This document shows positions 42,364 to 52,900 of a stretch of 54,261 bases of DNA, piece after piece. The position numbers and the translations under genes were made by a program. Source of the stretch: JANJTY01 sp038257155 (GTDB taxonomy: Bacteria; Pseudomonadota; Gammaproteobacteria; Xanthomonadales; Xanthomonadaceae). Numbering within the stretch: the stretch's first letter is position 1; every line of letters starts with the position of its first letter. The notes under the pieces were generated by a model. It worked only from the letters and a program-made list of their open reading frames with translations. It was not told the origin of the DNA and ran no database searches. The stretch is from assembly GCA_038257155.1 (NCBI GenBank), contig JBBSJP010000027.1:1-54261 (forward strand). Reading direction: 5' to 3'.

Positions 42364-43181
42364 GCCCGTCCTCCGACGTGCAGGCACCGACCGCGGGCAA
42401 CGCGGAATGGCAGGTGCCGGCCTACGTGGTCGAGCGCTGGCTTGGCCGCTCCACCGCGTGCTGCGTGGTGATTCCGGTCATCAACGAAGGCGAGCGCATC
42501 GCCCGCCTGCTGCGTCGCATGGCGGCGCTCGGCATTGCGCAGCAAGCCGACATCCTGATCGTTGACGGCGGCAGCAGCGATGGTTCGCTGGCCGCTGAAC
42601 TGCTGGATGCCACCGGCGTTCGCGGGATGCTGCGCAAGACCGGTCCGGGCAAGCTCAGTGCGCAGTTGCGCTGCGCCTACGCCTTTGCCCTGCAGCAGGA
42701 CTACGCCGGCATCGTCACCATCGACGGCAACGACAAGGACGACCCCGACGCGATTCCTGCGTTTCTCGAAGCTTTGGCCGAAGGTGTGGATTTCGTGCAG
42801 GGATCGCGTTTCATCGCCGGTGGCGTGGGCGAACACACGCCGCGCTCGCGCGAGTGGGCGATCCGCTTGCTGCACGCGCCGGCCCTGTCGCTGGCCTCGG
42901 GCTTTCGCTGGACCGACACCACCCAGGGCTTTCGCGGCTACAGCGCGCAGCTGCTGCGCGATCCACGCGTGGCACCGTTCCGCGATGTATTCGAGTGCTA
43001 CGAACTGCTGGCCTACCTGAGCTACCGCGCACCGCGGCTCGGCTACCGCTGTCGCGAGCTGCCCACCGCACGGCGCTACCCGGCCGATGGCAAGGTGCCG
43101 ACCAAGATCGCCGGACTGCGCGGCAACCTGGAACTGGTCGCGGTGCTGGCGCGCGCCTGCAGCGGAGGCTACAACCCATGA
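42360..43181 (+). CDS. GT2 glycosyltransferase (DPM-like, soluble)
   Basis: 273 aa, overlapping its upstream neighbour by ATGA. CVVIPVINEGERIARLLRRM, LIVDGGSSDGS and TIDGNDKDDPDAIPAF show a GT2 domain with the unusual DGNDKDD in place of a DxD motif. TDTTQGFRGYSAQLL is close to the DPM-type acceptor loop. No membrane segment is seen, so it is cytosolic. A second polyprenyl-phosphate-type transferase in the same operon suggests that the operon makes either a disaccharide or a modified sugar donor. Confidence 0.85.
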   Translation: MSPSSDVQAPTAGNAEWQVPAYVVERWLGRSTACCVVIPVINEGERIARLLRRMAALGIAQQADILIVDGGSSDGSLAAELLDATGVRGMLRKTGPGKLSAQLRCAYAFALQQDYAGIVTIDGNDKDDPDAIPAFLEALAEGVDFVQGSRFIAGGVGEHTPRSREWAIRLLHAPALSLASGFRWTDTTQGFRGYSAQLLRDPRVAPFRDVFECYELLAYLSYRAPRLGYRCRELPTARRYPADGKVPTKIAGLRGNLELVAVLARACSGGYNP

Positions 43182-45124
43182 GTCTTGTCGGACCAAGCTC
43201 CCGCATCGAACGCCGAGATCTGGGCACCCTGGGTCTGCCTGATGCGCCAAGGCTGCTGATGTGGGCCGTGCTGGCCCTGGTGCTGCTGCTGTTCCTGCGC
43301 TACCAGATCCGCCTGCTCAATGTGCAGGAGTTCGGCGACGAATCGGAGACGGTGCTGACCGCACGCATGATGGCGGCCGGCATGCGGCTGTATGCGGAAA
43401 TCTTCAATCACCACGGCCCGCTGGTGTTCTATCCGGGCTGGTTGATCGAGCTGTTCGCGGCCGCGCCGATCGCGGTGCACCGGCTGCCGGTGGCCGCGCT
43501 GCAATGGGGACTGCTGCTTGCGCTGTGGACCTCGCCGTTGCTGCGTGGCTCGGCATTGCGTGAGGTCTACATCGCCCTGGCCGCGGCATTCATGGTGCTG
43601 TTTATGCCGGCCTTGTACGGGCACATGGCGATGTACCAGAACTTTGCCGGGCTGATGACGGGCATTGCCCTGGCCGTGCTGGTGCTGCCGGTGGTGTGCT
43701 GCGAAGAGCGGCCCGCCAGCTGGCGTATCGCTATGGGGGCCTTGCTGCTGGCGGGTCTGCCCTTCCTGGCTTTCACCCTCATTCCGTCTGTGGCGCTCCT
43801 GCTGCTGGCGGTGTTGCGACGTGATATCGCGCGGCCCTTGCTGGCCTGGTTCGGCATCGGGCTGCTGCTGCAGATCTTTATGCTCATCTGGCTCGGGTCG
43901 CTGCGGGGATTTGCGGCCTTCCACCTCTACTTGAACCTCACGATCCTGCCCGAGTACGTGGGTGTAGGGCCGTCACATGCATTCGCCGCCGCCTTGCACG
44001 CGGTCAGTTCGCAACGTCATGGGGCTTTGATGCTGCTACTGGTGGCCTCGGCCCTGTCGTTTGTGGCTTGGCGCTCGCCGGCGCGATTCGGCTGGCGAGC
44101 GCTCGCAATCGGGATTGCCCTGGGCGGCTTCCTGATGCGTGGCGACAACTACCAGGGAACACCCTTCTGGTACGCCGCGCTGGCCCTTCCGCTGGCCGCC
44201 GCGGCTGCCGTGCGTGTGCTGGACTGGCGCCTGGTGCCGCTGTGTCTGGGCGTGTTCGGCGTGCTGCTGCTCCGCCTCAGTCTGCTGCTGCCTGAGGATC
44301 GCGCCAAGCTGGCGGTGCCGACGCCCTATGGCAGCGAATTTGCGCGCATGGCCAAGCTGCTCACCAAGCCAGACGACAGGATTCTTGCTTACTCCTTTGT
44401 GCCGTTCCTGTATCTCGATGCCGAGCGTCTGCCGGCATCAGGCAACTTCTTCTACGCACCATGGCAGGCGAAGTACGCGCAGAACCCGCAGCTCGGCATC
44501 CTGATCGACACCTGCGCCGACATTGAACGAAACAAACCAAAACTGATTCGCGCTGATCGCGGAGCGTTCTGGGACCGCTATCCGTGGGAGTCCTTTGCCG
44601 GCTGCGTCGACGCGTTGCTCGATCGGGACTATCGGCAACTGCCCAATACCATGGTCTACGTCCGCAATGATCTGGACCTTTCTCCATTGGGAATGCAACG
44701 ACCCGTCCGCAATGCGCGGCTGCTGCCCAGCGCGATGATTTCATCCAATGGCACGCATTCGCTCGCCCTCGATCCCTATCTGATGCTGCCTGCCGAAACA
44801 GCCGTGGTCAGTATCGACATCCGCTTCGCCACCTACCTGCGCCAGTTGGACGGCGTTGCAACCATGACGCTCACCGCGCAGGGCGGCGAATCGCACGAGC
44901 TGAGGATTCCGCTGTCGGAGGCGCGTGACAACGCCTACCTGCAAATCGACGTTGCCGAGCTCAAGCTGCTGCCCCATACCCTGCAGTCGGTCGTATTGCA
45001 GGTGGGCGAGACGCCCGGCTTCAGCCTGTGGGACGTGACATCGGACGACGGCCGCGCCACCTGTGTGGCACTGCGCCTGGCTGACGACAGCACGCGGCTC
45101 ACGCCGGGCTGTCCTGTGCCCTGA
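43178..45124 (+). CDS. GT-C membrane glycosyltransferase with C-terminal periplasmic region
   Basis: 648 aa from the ATG at 43178, overlapping the previous stop. The first helix (LLMWAVLALVLLLFLRYQI, about 28-46) is followed by LLNVQEFGDESETVLTARMM; the GDE lies in the first periplasmic loop, where GT-C enzymes keep their catalytic acid. About ten more helices run to residue 375. Residues about 385-510 are soluble (YSFVPFLYLDAERLPASGNF), and about 520-648 look like a beta sandwich (VVSIDIRFATYLRQLDGVAT). It closes the operon and should transfer the lipid-linked sugar to the final acceptor, perhaps O-antigen, on the outer side. Confidence 0.83.
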   Translation: MSLVGPSSRIERRDLGTLGLPDAPRLLMWAVLALVLLLFLRYQIRLLNVQEFGDESETVLTARMMAAGMRLYAEIFNHHGPLVFYPGWLIELFAAAPIAVHRLPVAALQWGLLLALWTSPLLRGSALREVYIALAAAFMVLFMPALYGHMAMYQNFAGLMTGIALAVLVLPVVCCEERPASWRIAMGALLLAGLPFLAFTLIPSVALLLLAVLRRDIARPLLAWFGIGLLLQIFMLIWLGSLRGFAAFHLYLNLTILPEYVGVGPSHAFAAALHAVSSQRHGALMLLLVASALSFVAWRSPARFGWRALAIGIALGGFLMRGDNYQGTPFWYAALALPLAAAAAVRVLDWRLVPLCLGVFGVLLLRLSLLLPEDRAKLAVPTPYGSEFARMAKLLTKPDDRILAYSFVPFLYLDAERLPASGNFFYAPWQAKYAQNPQLGILIDTCADIERNKPKLIRADRGAFWDRYPWESFAGCVDALLDRDYRQLPNTMVYVRNDLDLSPLGMQRPVRNARLLPSAMISSNGTHSLALDPYLMLPAETAVVSIDIRFATYLRQLDGVATMTLTAQGGESHELRIPLSEARDNAYLQIDVAELKLLPHTLQSVVLQVGETPGFSLWDVTSDDGRATCVALRLADDSTRLTPGCPVP

Positions 45125-45880
45125 TCGACGCGACGGCAGAGGCGCAGCCGCGCCTTTCAGGCGGAAACCGGATTACCCATGTCGCTCCCCCACCTCCGGG
45201 TTGCACCAACAATGGAGCGGCGAGGTCCCCGTGGGAAAACAAGTACCCGTTCGTGGTGAGGAGGGGCGATCGAGACCCTGAGGCCGCACGCAGTGCGCGT
45301 CGAAGGGTCGAGGCGACCCGTCTCGAACCACCATCACTCGGAACTGCGAGACGGCGCTTCGCGCCCTCCAATGTTCCGGCACGGTGGTTCGAGATGGGCC
45401 GCCTCGACCTGCGGTCTCGCTCGGCCCTCCTCACCACGAACGAATACCGTAAGCCGTTGATTCCTTACGCCAAGCCCTGCCCCTCACCCCAACCCACACC
45501 CCGGCCGGCGCGCCTGCATGCGCGCCGGCGTTCGCGGGCTCGTCGCTATGCGACTCGAAAGCCCCGCTCACCCCGTGGGGAGAGGGGCTGGAAGCCGAAC
45601 CGTTCGTTCATGGTCCGTGGGCAGGTCCGGCCTGAGGCGGACAGGAGGCTCACCACGAACGGTTGTGGGTGAGCGCCTGAAAGCTCGCGTTTTCAGTGGC
45701 ATGGTCTGTGACCTCGCCAGCATTCAACACCGCGCCGCGCTGGGCTTCGCTGCGCTCAGAGCCAGCCTGCCAGGGCCTTGTGCGCCAAGGCTTCGCTGCC
45801 GAAACTGCCAACTATTCGTCGGTTTGCTGGCACTAAGGCCGTAGACTGCGCGCCAGATCTGATTGCAGAGTCCCGTCGAG
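45125..45880. repeat. Repeat-rich intergenic region with a 205-bp nested fold-back
   Basis: Outer arms 45243-45277 and 45413-45447 match inverted at 31 of 35 positions; inner arms 45307-45332 and 45383-45408 match at 24 of 26. A further perfect 10-bp inverted repeat (AACCGTTCGT, 45598-45607 and 45655-45664) follows. The TTCGTGGTGAGG core is shared with the 250-bp array at 5.1 kb. Family D-like (45478-45595) and family A (45739-45770) copies are also here. No gene is supported. Confidence 0.8.
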
Positions 45881-46636
45881 ATGCCGTGTCTGCTTCCCTT
45901 GTCCCTGCCTGCGCCACATGTGGCACGGCCCGCAGCAACGATGTTGTGCGCCCTGGTGTTGTTGTTCGCGCCCGCCTTGACGCTGGGCGGGGACTTCGCC
46001 AGCAGCTTCGAGTGCATCGATTGTCCTGCGCCCGATCCTTGCCTTGCATTGGCCTTGGATCCGAAGGTGCAGCCTGCGGGATTCGAGGGCGTTATCCGAA
46101 GCTGGGGCGGGCCCGGTGGTCTGTGCGGTCCTGGGTCTGTCTATCCGACCTGTGCGCTAAGCGAGCCCTACCCCGTGGGGAGCTACACACTGGGCAATTC
46201 CACCTACCTGGGCAGTGTCAGCACGCGGGGGCGCTGGCTGTCGGTGCCGATCACGGGCGATGGCAATGCCTACAAGTTCGAGTGGATACAGGCCAAGCCG
46301 CTGGGTTTCCCCTACGGTTACACGCCTGCCCGGCCTACCGATTTCCTGTACGTGACGCTGACCAGCTGCCCTGGCGACTTCCGCACCACGTCTGCCTTTG
46401 TCGCAACAGCAGACGACCCCAGTCTGATTCAACAGTGCCGCAACCAGGTGATATCGGAGACCGGCCTTTACTACGGCCCAACAGGCTTCGGGCGCTGCCG
46501 CATACCCGAAGGTGAGACCTGGTGGTTGAACATCATCTGGCAGGACCCGACCTTGCTCGACCCCGCCGAAACCGGCTGCCGCAACACCCTGACCGGCTTC
46601 TGCGAAACGTCCTGGAAGCATCTGATAGACGGGTGA
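45881..46636 (+). CDS. Exported cysteine-rich protein of unknown function
   Basis: 251 aa from the ATG at 45881; a TTG at 45863 and an ATG at 45941 (MLCALVLLFAPALTLGG) are alternatives, the last giving the cleanest signal peptide. The mature protein has many cysteines in pairs (ECIDCPAPDPC, GGPGGLCG, TCALSEPY, CRNTLTGFC) and aromatic, Gly/Pro-rich loops, typical of a disulfide-held secreted or outer-surface protein. No enzyme motif is recognised. It is flanked by repeats on both sides and is monocistronic. The order-specific look is a personal impression, not a match. Confidence 0.7.
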   Translation: MPCLLPLSLPAPHVARPAATMLCALVLLFAPALTLGGDFASSFECIDCPAPDPCLALALDPKVQPAGFEGVIRSWGGPGGLCGPGSVYPTCALSEPYPVGSYTLGNSTYLGSVSTRGRWLSVPITGDGNAYKFEWIQAKPLGFPYGYTPARPTDFLYVTLTSCPGDFRTTSAFVATADDPSLIQQCRNQVISETGLYYGPTGFGRCRIPEGETWWLNIIWQDPTLLDPAETGCRNTLTGFCETSWKHLIDG

Positions 46637-47010
46637 GCGGGGCCCGCGCCGGCGGGCGCACCGCTTTGGCTGTCCGCGACGGACACCGGAGGGACAGTTC
46701 TGACTTCCCACCCGGCTCATCCCCACGTTGGCAGCACTCGCTACGCTGTTGATGAACCTGGCGAGCCTGGAAGCTGCCTGTTCGTGGCGAGCCTGCGACC
46801 ATGAACGCAGCGCGGGTCCTAGGCGCTCGAGTGTCGCTGAGAGACGAAAGCAATCAATTTGCCGCAGCGGGGCACTACCACGCTCGGAATTGCTGGCGCG
46901 AGCTGGCGTTGAGCCTGGCGAAGCCACACGTCGCATAGTCTGTGACCGCAACCGCTTCCAACACATCGCCGCGTTTGGCTTCGCTACGCTCAGCACCAAC
47001 CTGCAGACGC
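46637..47010. repeat. Intergenic region with family A copy and weak hairpin
   Basis: A GCCCGC/GCGGGC hairpin at 46642-46657 follows the exported protein's stop and might be a weak terminator. The 67 bp at 46938-47004 repeat 45707-45770 in the same order: TCTGTGACC, then AACAC, then GGCTTCGCT. No gene is seen. Confidence 0.6.
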
Positions 47011-48366
47011 TTAACTCGGCTTGCCGCCAATCAAGGTGGCAATCTCCTCCAGGCGCCGCTGCACCAGTGCCGCATCGCCGCGCGATTCGATATTCAGCCG
47101 CAGCAGCGGCTCGGTATTCGAGCTGCGCAGCGAGAAACGCCAGTCGGCGAACTCGGCGCTGATGCCGTCGGTGTGGTCGAGCATGGGCTGGTCGGCGGCG
47201 AAGTGCGCCAGTACGCGCGCGATGGCGTCGGGAGCGTCGGCCACGGTGAAGTTGATCTCGCCGCTGCAGGGAAACGCGGCCATGCGGTCTTCGACCAATT
47301 GCGCGAGGGTCTTGCCGGACTGCGACACCAGCTGCGCGATCAGCAGCCACGGAATCATGCCGGAATCGCAGTAGAAGAAGTCGCGGAAGTAATGGTGGGC
47401 ACTCATCTCGCCGCCGTAGATGGCGTCGTCCTGGCGCATGCGCTCCTTGATGAAGGCGTGGCCGGTCTTGCTCTGGATGGTTTCACCACCGGCGGCGCGC
47501 ACCATGTCGATGGTGTTCCAGGTCAAGCGCGGGTCATGGATGATGCGGCCGCCTGGAGTCTTCGCGAGCAGGGTGATCGCGAGCAGGCCGACGAGGTAAT
47601 AGCCCTCGATGAATCGGCCATCGCCGTCGAAGAAGAAGCAGCGGTCGAAGTCGCCGTCCCAGGCAATGCCGAAATCGGCGCCGCTTTCGCGCACGGCGCG
47701 CGCCGTGGCTTCGCGCCGCTCGGGCAGGATCGGATTGGGAATGCCGTTGGGAAAATTTCCATCCGGTTCGTGCTGGATGCGGATGAAGTCGAAGGGCAGG
47801 TGCGGGGCGAGCAGGTCGATGATGCTGCCGGCGCCGCCATTGCCGGGGTTGCTGACAATCTTCAGCGGCTTCAGCGTGGCAGGGTCAACATAGCCAAGCA
47901 GGTGTTCGATGTAGGCCGCCTTGTCTTCGTCGCTGCGCTGGGTGCCAGGCTGCGGAGCGTCGACGAAACGCCCAGCAGCGGCACGGTCGCGGATGGTGAA
48001 CAAGCCGGTGTCGCCGCTGATCGGCTTGGCATCCTCGCGCACCAGTTTCAGGCCGTTGTAGTCCATTGGGTTGTGGCTGGCGGTGACCATGATGCCGCCG
48101 GCGGCTTTGCGATGCGCGGTCTGGAAATACACCTCCTCGGTGCCGCACAGCCCGATGTCGAGCACGTCGCGACCGGCCGCCATCAGGCCCTTGGCCAAGG
48201 CGGCCTGCAGGCCGGGGCTGGAAAGTCGCACGTCGCGGCCCAGCACGACCGGGCCGGGGCCGAGTAGCTCGGCAGTGGCGCGGCCGATGCGTTCGGCCAG
48301 GTCTTCGTTGAGCTGGTCGGGCACGCGGCCGCGGACGTCGTAGGCCTTGAAGCTGGTGAGGTTCAT
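47011..48366 (-). CDS. Phosphomannomutase/phosphoglucomutase
   Basis: 451 aa from the ATG at 48366, where the family's MNLTSFKAYDVRGRVP begins; the longer open frame upstream is unrelated. Domain 1 has the phosphoserine loop GGIMVTASHNPMDYNG (about residue 100). Domain 2 has the metal loop IAWDGDFDRCFFFD (usually DGDGDR; the second Gly is Phe here, as in many bacterial PMM/PGM). Domain 3 has the sugar-specificity loop GGEMSAHHYFRDF, and domain 4 the phosphate site RSSNTEPLLRLN. It interconverts mannose or glucose 6- and 1-phosphates and so feeds GDP-mannose, GDP-rhamnose or UDP-glucose synthesis for the glycan locus. AlgC/XanA-type. The symbol is left open because the substrate is not decided by sequence. 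Confidence 0.9.
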   Translation of the reverse strand: MNLTSFKAYDVRGRVPDQLNEDLAERIGRATAELLGPGPVVLGRDVRLSSPGLQAALAKGLMAAGRDVLDIGLCGTEEVYFQTAHRKAAGGIMVTASHNPMDYNGLKLVREDAKPISGDTGLFTIRDRAAAGRFVDAPQPGTQRSDEDKAAYIEHLLGYVDPATLKPLKIVSNPGNGGAGSIIDLLAPHLPFDFIRIQHEPDGNFPNGIPNPILPERREATARAVRESGADFGIAWDGDFDRCFFFDGDGRFIEGYYLVGLLAITLLAKTPGGRIIHDPRLTWNTIDMVRAAGGETIQSKTGHAFIKERMRQDDAIYGGEMSAHHYFRDFFYCDSGMIPWLLIAQLVSQSGKTLAQLVEDRMAAFPCSGEINFTVADAPDAIARVLAHFAADQPMLDHTDGISAEFADWRFSLRSSNTEPLLRLNIESRGDAALVQRRLEEIATLIGGKPS

Positions 48367-48828
48367 GCCGATCGATGTGGAATAGGGGGTGGCATCATAA
48401 CCGGGAGCAGCGTTGGGCCTGGCTGGTAGGCTCTGGCGAGTTGATTGCATGGCTTGCATTCGGCTTCGCGTTTTCCTGCGCGCGCCGGCATTCACTGACT
48501 CGTCGAGAATCAAAGGCCCCTCTCCCCAACCCCTCTCCCGTGAACGGGAGAGGGGCAAAAAGAACGTTCCGTCGCAGCTGTTGATCTCCCCTCTCCCGCG
48601 TGCGGGAGAGGGTGGCCCGAAGGGTCGGGTGAGGGGCTTCTGGTGTGACGGCTCGGCGAGCGGCGCGCTCCCTAACGCGCTGTACGCGTCCGATCGCACA
48701 CGCTGCTGGAGGGCACATCTCGATGCACCGCTGCGCGGTGCTGCCGGTGTAACCTTCACGCTTGTCGATTCTGCGTCCGCTGGTGCGCGGCGGTGCGAAT
48801 TCGAAATCCCTTTTGAGATTGAAGAATC
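48367..48828. repeat. Intergenic region with family D hairpins
   Basis: Positions 48530-48540 and 48545-48555 form a perfect 11-bp stem (CCCCTCTCCCG) with a TGAA loop; a second hairpin (CCCTCTCCCGC) lies at about 48589-48612. The motif CCCCAACCCCTCTCCCG also occurs at about 37935-37951. The promoter of the efflux operon should lie at about 48700-48820. No gene is seen. Confidence 0.7.
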
Positions 48829-49923
48829 ATGTTCCAGCATTCCCCGCGTTTTTCGCGCCTGTTTTGGCTGGCCCCAAGCCTGCTCCTGCTGCTGAGTGCC
48901 TGCAGCAGCGAAAGCGATGCGCCGCAGCGCTCGGCCGCACCGCGCGCGATTGAAGTGGTTACCACGCAGGTCCAGCCCAGCCCCTGGCGCGACAGCATCG
49001 AGGCACTGGGAACCACCGGGGCAAACGAATCCGTGACGATTACCGCCAAGGTCACCGAGACCGTGGCGCGAGTGAATTTTTCCGATGGCGACCTGGCCGA
49101 GTCGGGGCAGGTGCTGGTTGACCTGACCGGGCGCGCGGAAGTGGCCCAGCTGGAAGAGGCCCGTGCGGCGCTGAAGGAGACGCAGCAGCAGCTGGACCGG
49201 CAGCAGGGCCTGGTAACGGCAGGCACGATTGCACGCAGCCAACTGGACACTCAGGTTGCGGCGCGCGATTCGGCCCGGGCCCGCATGGACGCAATTCGCG
49301 CACGCCTGGCCGATCGGGTGATTACCGCACCGTTCGATGGCGTGCTGGGATTCCGCCAGGTCAGTCCCGGCACCCTGGTGACACCCGGCACGGCAATCGC
49401 CACGCTGGATGACATCTCGGTGATCAAGCTGGATTTCTCGGTGCCAGAGACCTTTCTCGGTTCGCTGGCCGCCGGACAACAAATCACGGCACGCAGTGCG
49501 GCATGGCCCGGGCAGGATTTTTCCGGCGTGGTCACCACGGTCGATTCGCGCATCGATCCGGTGACACGCAGCGTGCAGGTGCGCGCCGAGATTCCGAATC
49601 CCGAGCGTCTGCTGCGTCCCGGCATGCTGATGACGCTGCAGCTGTTCCGCCCTGAACGCCAGGTGCTGGCGATTCCCGAACTGGCCCTGCTGCAGGTTGG
49701 CAGCACGGCCTTCGTTTATCGCGTTGATGCCGAAGGCTCGGTCGAGCAGGTCGACGTAGCGATCGGCGCGCGGCGCCGCGGCGAGGTCGAAATTGTCAGC
49801 GGCCTGCAGGCCGGTAACCGCATCATCGTGGAGGGCACGGTGAAGGTTCGCCCCGGCGCTCGCGTGGTGGAAGCCAAGGCGGCAGCCGCGGCAACCGATG
49901 CCGCCGCCGGAGCCAGTGAGTGA
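48829..49923 (+). CDS. RND efflux membrane fusion (adaptor) lipoprotein
   Basis: 364 aa with a lipoprotein signal (LLLLLSACSS, Cys at about residue 25). Then a biotinyl-lipoyl-like half motif (ITAKVTETVARVNFSDGDLA), a short coiled coil (about 95-155), the return half VITAPFDGVLGFRQVSPGTLV, a beta-barrel domain and the membrane-proximal domain. It is of the periplasmic adaptor type that links an RND pump to an outer membrane channel. Its stop overlaps the pump's GTG start (GTGA). No TolC-like gene follows, so the channel must be encoded elsewhere. Confidence 0.92.
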   Translation: MFQHSPRFSRLFWLAPSLLLLLSACSSESDAPQRSAAPRAIEVVTTQVQPSPWRDSIEALGTTGANESVTITAKVTETVARVNFSDGDLAESGQVLVDLTGRAEVAQLEEARAALKETQQQLDRQQGLVTAGTIARSQLDTQVAARDSARARMDAIRARLADRVITAPFDGVLGFRQVSPGTLVTPGTAIATLDDISVIKLDFSVPETFLGSLAAGQQITARSAAWPGQDFSGVVTTVDSRIDPVTRSVQVRAEIPNPERLLRPGMLMTLQLFRPERQVLAIPELALLQVGSTAFVYRVDAEGSVEQVDVAIGARRRGEVEIVSGLQAGNRIIVEGTVKVRPGARVVEAKAAAAATDAAAGASE

Positions 49924-52900
49924 AGCTGTCCGACATCTCCATCAAACGCCCGGTACTGGCAACCGTTGCCAGTCTGCTATTGGTGGTATTGGGCATCATC
50001 AGTTTCACCCGCCTGCCGCTGCGCGAACTGCCGGACATCGATCCGCCGGTGGTCTCGATCGATACCACGTACGCGGGCGCGTCGGCGGCGGTGGTGGAGT
50101 CGCGCATTACCCAGGTGCTGGAAGATGCCGTGGCCGGCATCGAGGGCGTCGACACGCTGTCCTCATCGAGCCGCAATGGGCGCTCCAGCATCACCCTGGA
50201 ATTTTCCCTGAGCCGCGATATCGAGAACGCCGCCAATGACGTGCGCGATGCGGTAAGTCGGGTGCTGGATCGCATCCCGCCGGAGGCCGAAGCACCACAG
50301 GTGCAGAAGGCCGACAGCGACTCCGAAGTCATCCTGTGGTTGAACCTGAGCTCGGCCACGCTCGACGCCATGCAGTTGACCGACTTCGCCGAGCGCTATG
50401 TCGTCGACCGGCTTTCGGCGCTGGACGGGGTGGCGCAGGTCCGTGTCGGTGGCAGCCAGCGCTATGCGATGCGCATCTGGCTGGACCGTGCCGAACTGGC
50501 GGCGCGCGGCCTTACCGTCAATGAAGTGGAAGCGGCGCTGCGCCGCGAGAACGTCGAGTTGCCCGCGGGCAGCATCGAATCCCAGGACCGCGACTTCCTG
50601 CTGCGCATGAGCCGCTCCTATGCGGAGCCGGAAGACTTCGCCCAGCTCGCCATTGGCAAGGGTGCCGGTGGCCACGTCATCCGGCTGTCGGAAGTCGCCG
50701 AAGTAACCCTGGAGTCGGCCGAGCGCCGCGCCTACTTCCGTGGCAACGGCCAGCCGCGCATTGGCCTCGGCGTGATCAAGACGTCCACCGCCAACAGTCT
50801 GGAAGTGGCACGTCTGGTGAAGGATGAAGTGGACGTGATTGGCGCGAGCCTGCCGGAGGACGTCGAGATCGGCGTGGCCTTCGATTCCACCGTGTTCATC
50901 GACGCCGCGGTCTGGCGTGTGTACATGACCCTGATCGAGGCGATCAGCCTGGTGCTGATCGTGATCTTCCTGTTCCTGGGCAGTGCGCGCGCCGCCCTGG
51001 TGCCTGCCGTCACGGTGCCGGTCTGCGTGATCGCCGCCTTCATCGCACTGTATGCGTTCGGCTTCTCGATCAACCTGTTCACCCTGCTCGCCATCGTGCT
51101 GTGTATCGGCCTGGTGGTGGACGACGCCATCGTAGTGCTGGAGAACTGCCAGCGTCGCGCCGATGCGGGCGAGCCGCCAATGGTGGCGGCGGTGCGTGGC
51201 ACGCGCCAGGTCGCCTTCGCGGTGATCGCCACCACCGCAGTGCTGATCGCGGTGTTCGTGCCGATGGCCTTCATGGAGGGCAACAACGGCCGGCTGTTCC
51301 GCGAGCTGGCCGTGGCGCTGGCCGGCGCTGTCGCGATCTCCGCCCTGGTTGCGCTGACCCTGACGCCGATGATGTGTTCGAAGCTGGTGCGTGCGCATCG
51401 TCCCGACGAGGGCGGCTTCAGTGGCGCGGTGGAGCGGCGCTTTGGCGCGCTGCGCGAAGGCTATCGCGGCTGGCTGTCGCGCACGGTTGGGAGACCCGTG
51501 TTGTTCGGCGCGGTGTTGTTCGGAACCCTGCTGGCGAGCTGGGCGATGCTGCAGATCGTGCCCCGCGAGCTGGCCCCGCCCGAGGATCGTGGCTCGCTGT
51601 TCATTTCGATCCAGGGTCCGGAAGGCGCGGGATTCGATTACACCGTGGCGCAGATGCAGGAAGTCGAACGCCGGCTGATGCCCTTCGGCGGCGACGATGG
51701 CCCGATGCAGGTTGCGATCACGCGGGTGCCGGGTGGCTTCGGCGGCGGCAGTGAGGAGATGCACACTGGCCAGGCCGTGGTACTGCTCAAGCCGTGGAAT
51801 GAACGCAGTATTTCCACCACTGAGGTAGTCGAACAAATGCGCGCCGCGCTCGGCGACATGCCGGCGGTGCGTGCGCTGCCGTCGGCGCGCACCGGTCTGG
51901 TGCGCTCGCGCGGCGGCCAGCCGCTGCAGATCGTGCTGGGCGGGTCGAGCTATACCGAACTGGTGGAATGGCGCGACCGCATGCTGGCGCGCATGGAAGC
52001 CAATCCGAAACTGTTCGCGGCGGATTCGGACTACAAGGAAACCCGCCCGCAGTTGCGCGTCAATGTCGAACGCAGCCGCGCCGCCGATCTCGGCGTCTCG
52101 GTGCAGGAGATCGGGCGCGCGCTGGAAACCATGATGGGATCGCGCCGCGTCACTACATATGTGCGTGATGGCGAAGAGTACGACGTGATCCTGCAGGCTC
52201 GGCAGGAAGACCGCAGCGCCCCGCAGGATCTCACCGGGTTGTACGTGCGCTCGCAGACCAGCGGCGCGCTGATTCCGTTGTCCAATCTGGTCAGCGTCGG
52301 TGAACTGGCCGAACCTGCCAGCTTGAATCGCTACAACCGCCTGCGCGCGATCACCCTCAGCGCCGGCCTGGCACCGGGCTACACCCTGGGCGAGGCGCTC
52401 GACTGGGTGCGCGAGGTGGCCGCCGAGGAGCTGCCCGAGGTTGCCCAGATTGGCTACAAGGGCGAGTCGCTGGAATACCAGCAGACCGGCAGCGCGGTGT
52501 TCTTCACCTTCGCGATGGCCCTGCTGATCGTCTATCTGGTGCTGGCGGCGCAGTTCGAAAGTTTCATCCACCCGCTGGTGATCATGCTGGCGGTGCCGCT
52601 GGCGGTGCTGGGCGCCCTGATCGGGTTGTTCGTGGCCGGCTCAAGCCTCAACCTGTTCAGCCAGATCGGCATCGTGATGCTGGTGGGGCTGGCGGCCAAG
52701 AACGGCATCTTGATCGTCGAGTTCGCCAACCAGTTGCGCGATGAGGGCATGGCGATCCGCGACGCTATCGTCGAGTCTTCAGCAACGCGGCTTCGGCCCA
52801 TCCTGATGACCTCGATCGCCACCATCATGGGCGCCACGCCCCTGGTGCTCGCTGGCGGCCCTGGCTCGGCCAGCCGCTTCACCATCGGCGTGGTGGTGAT

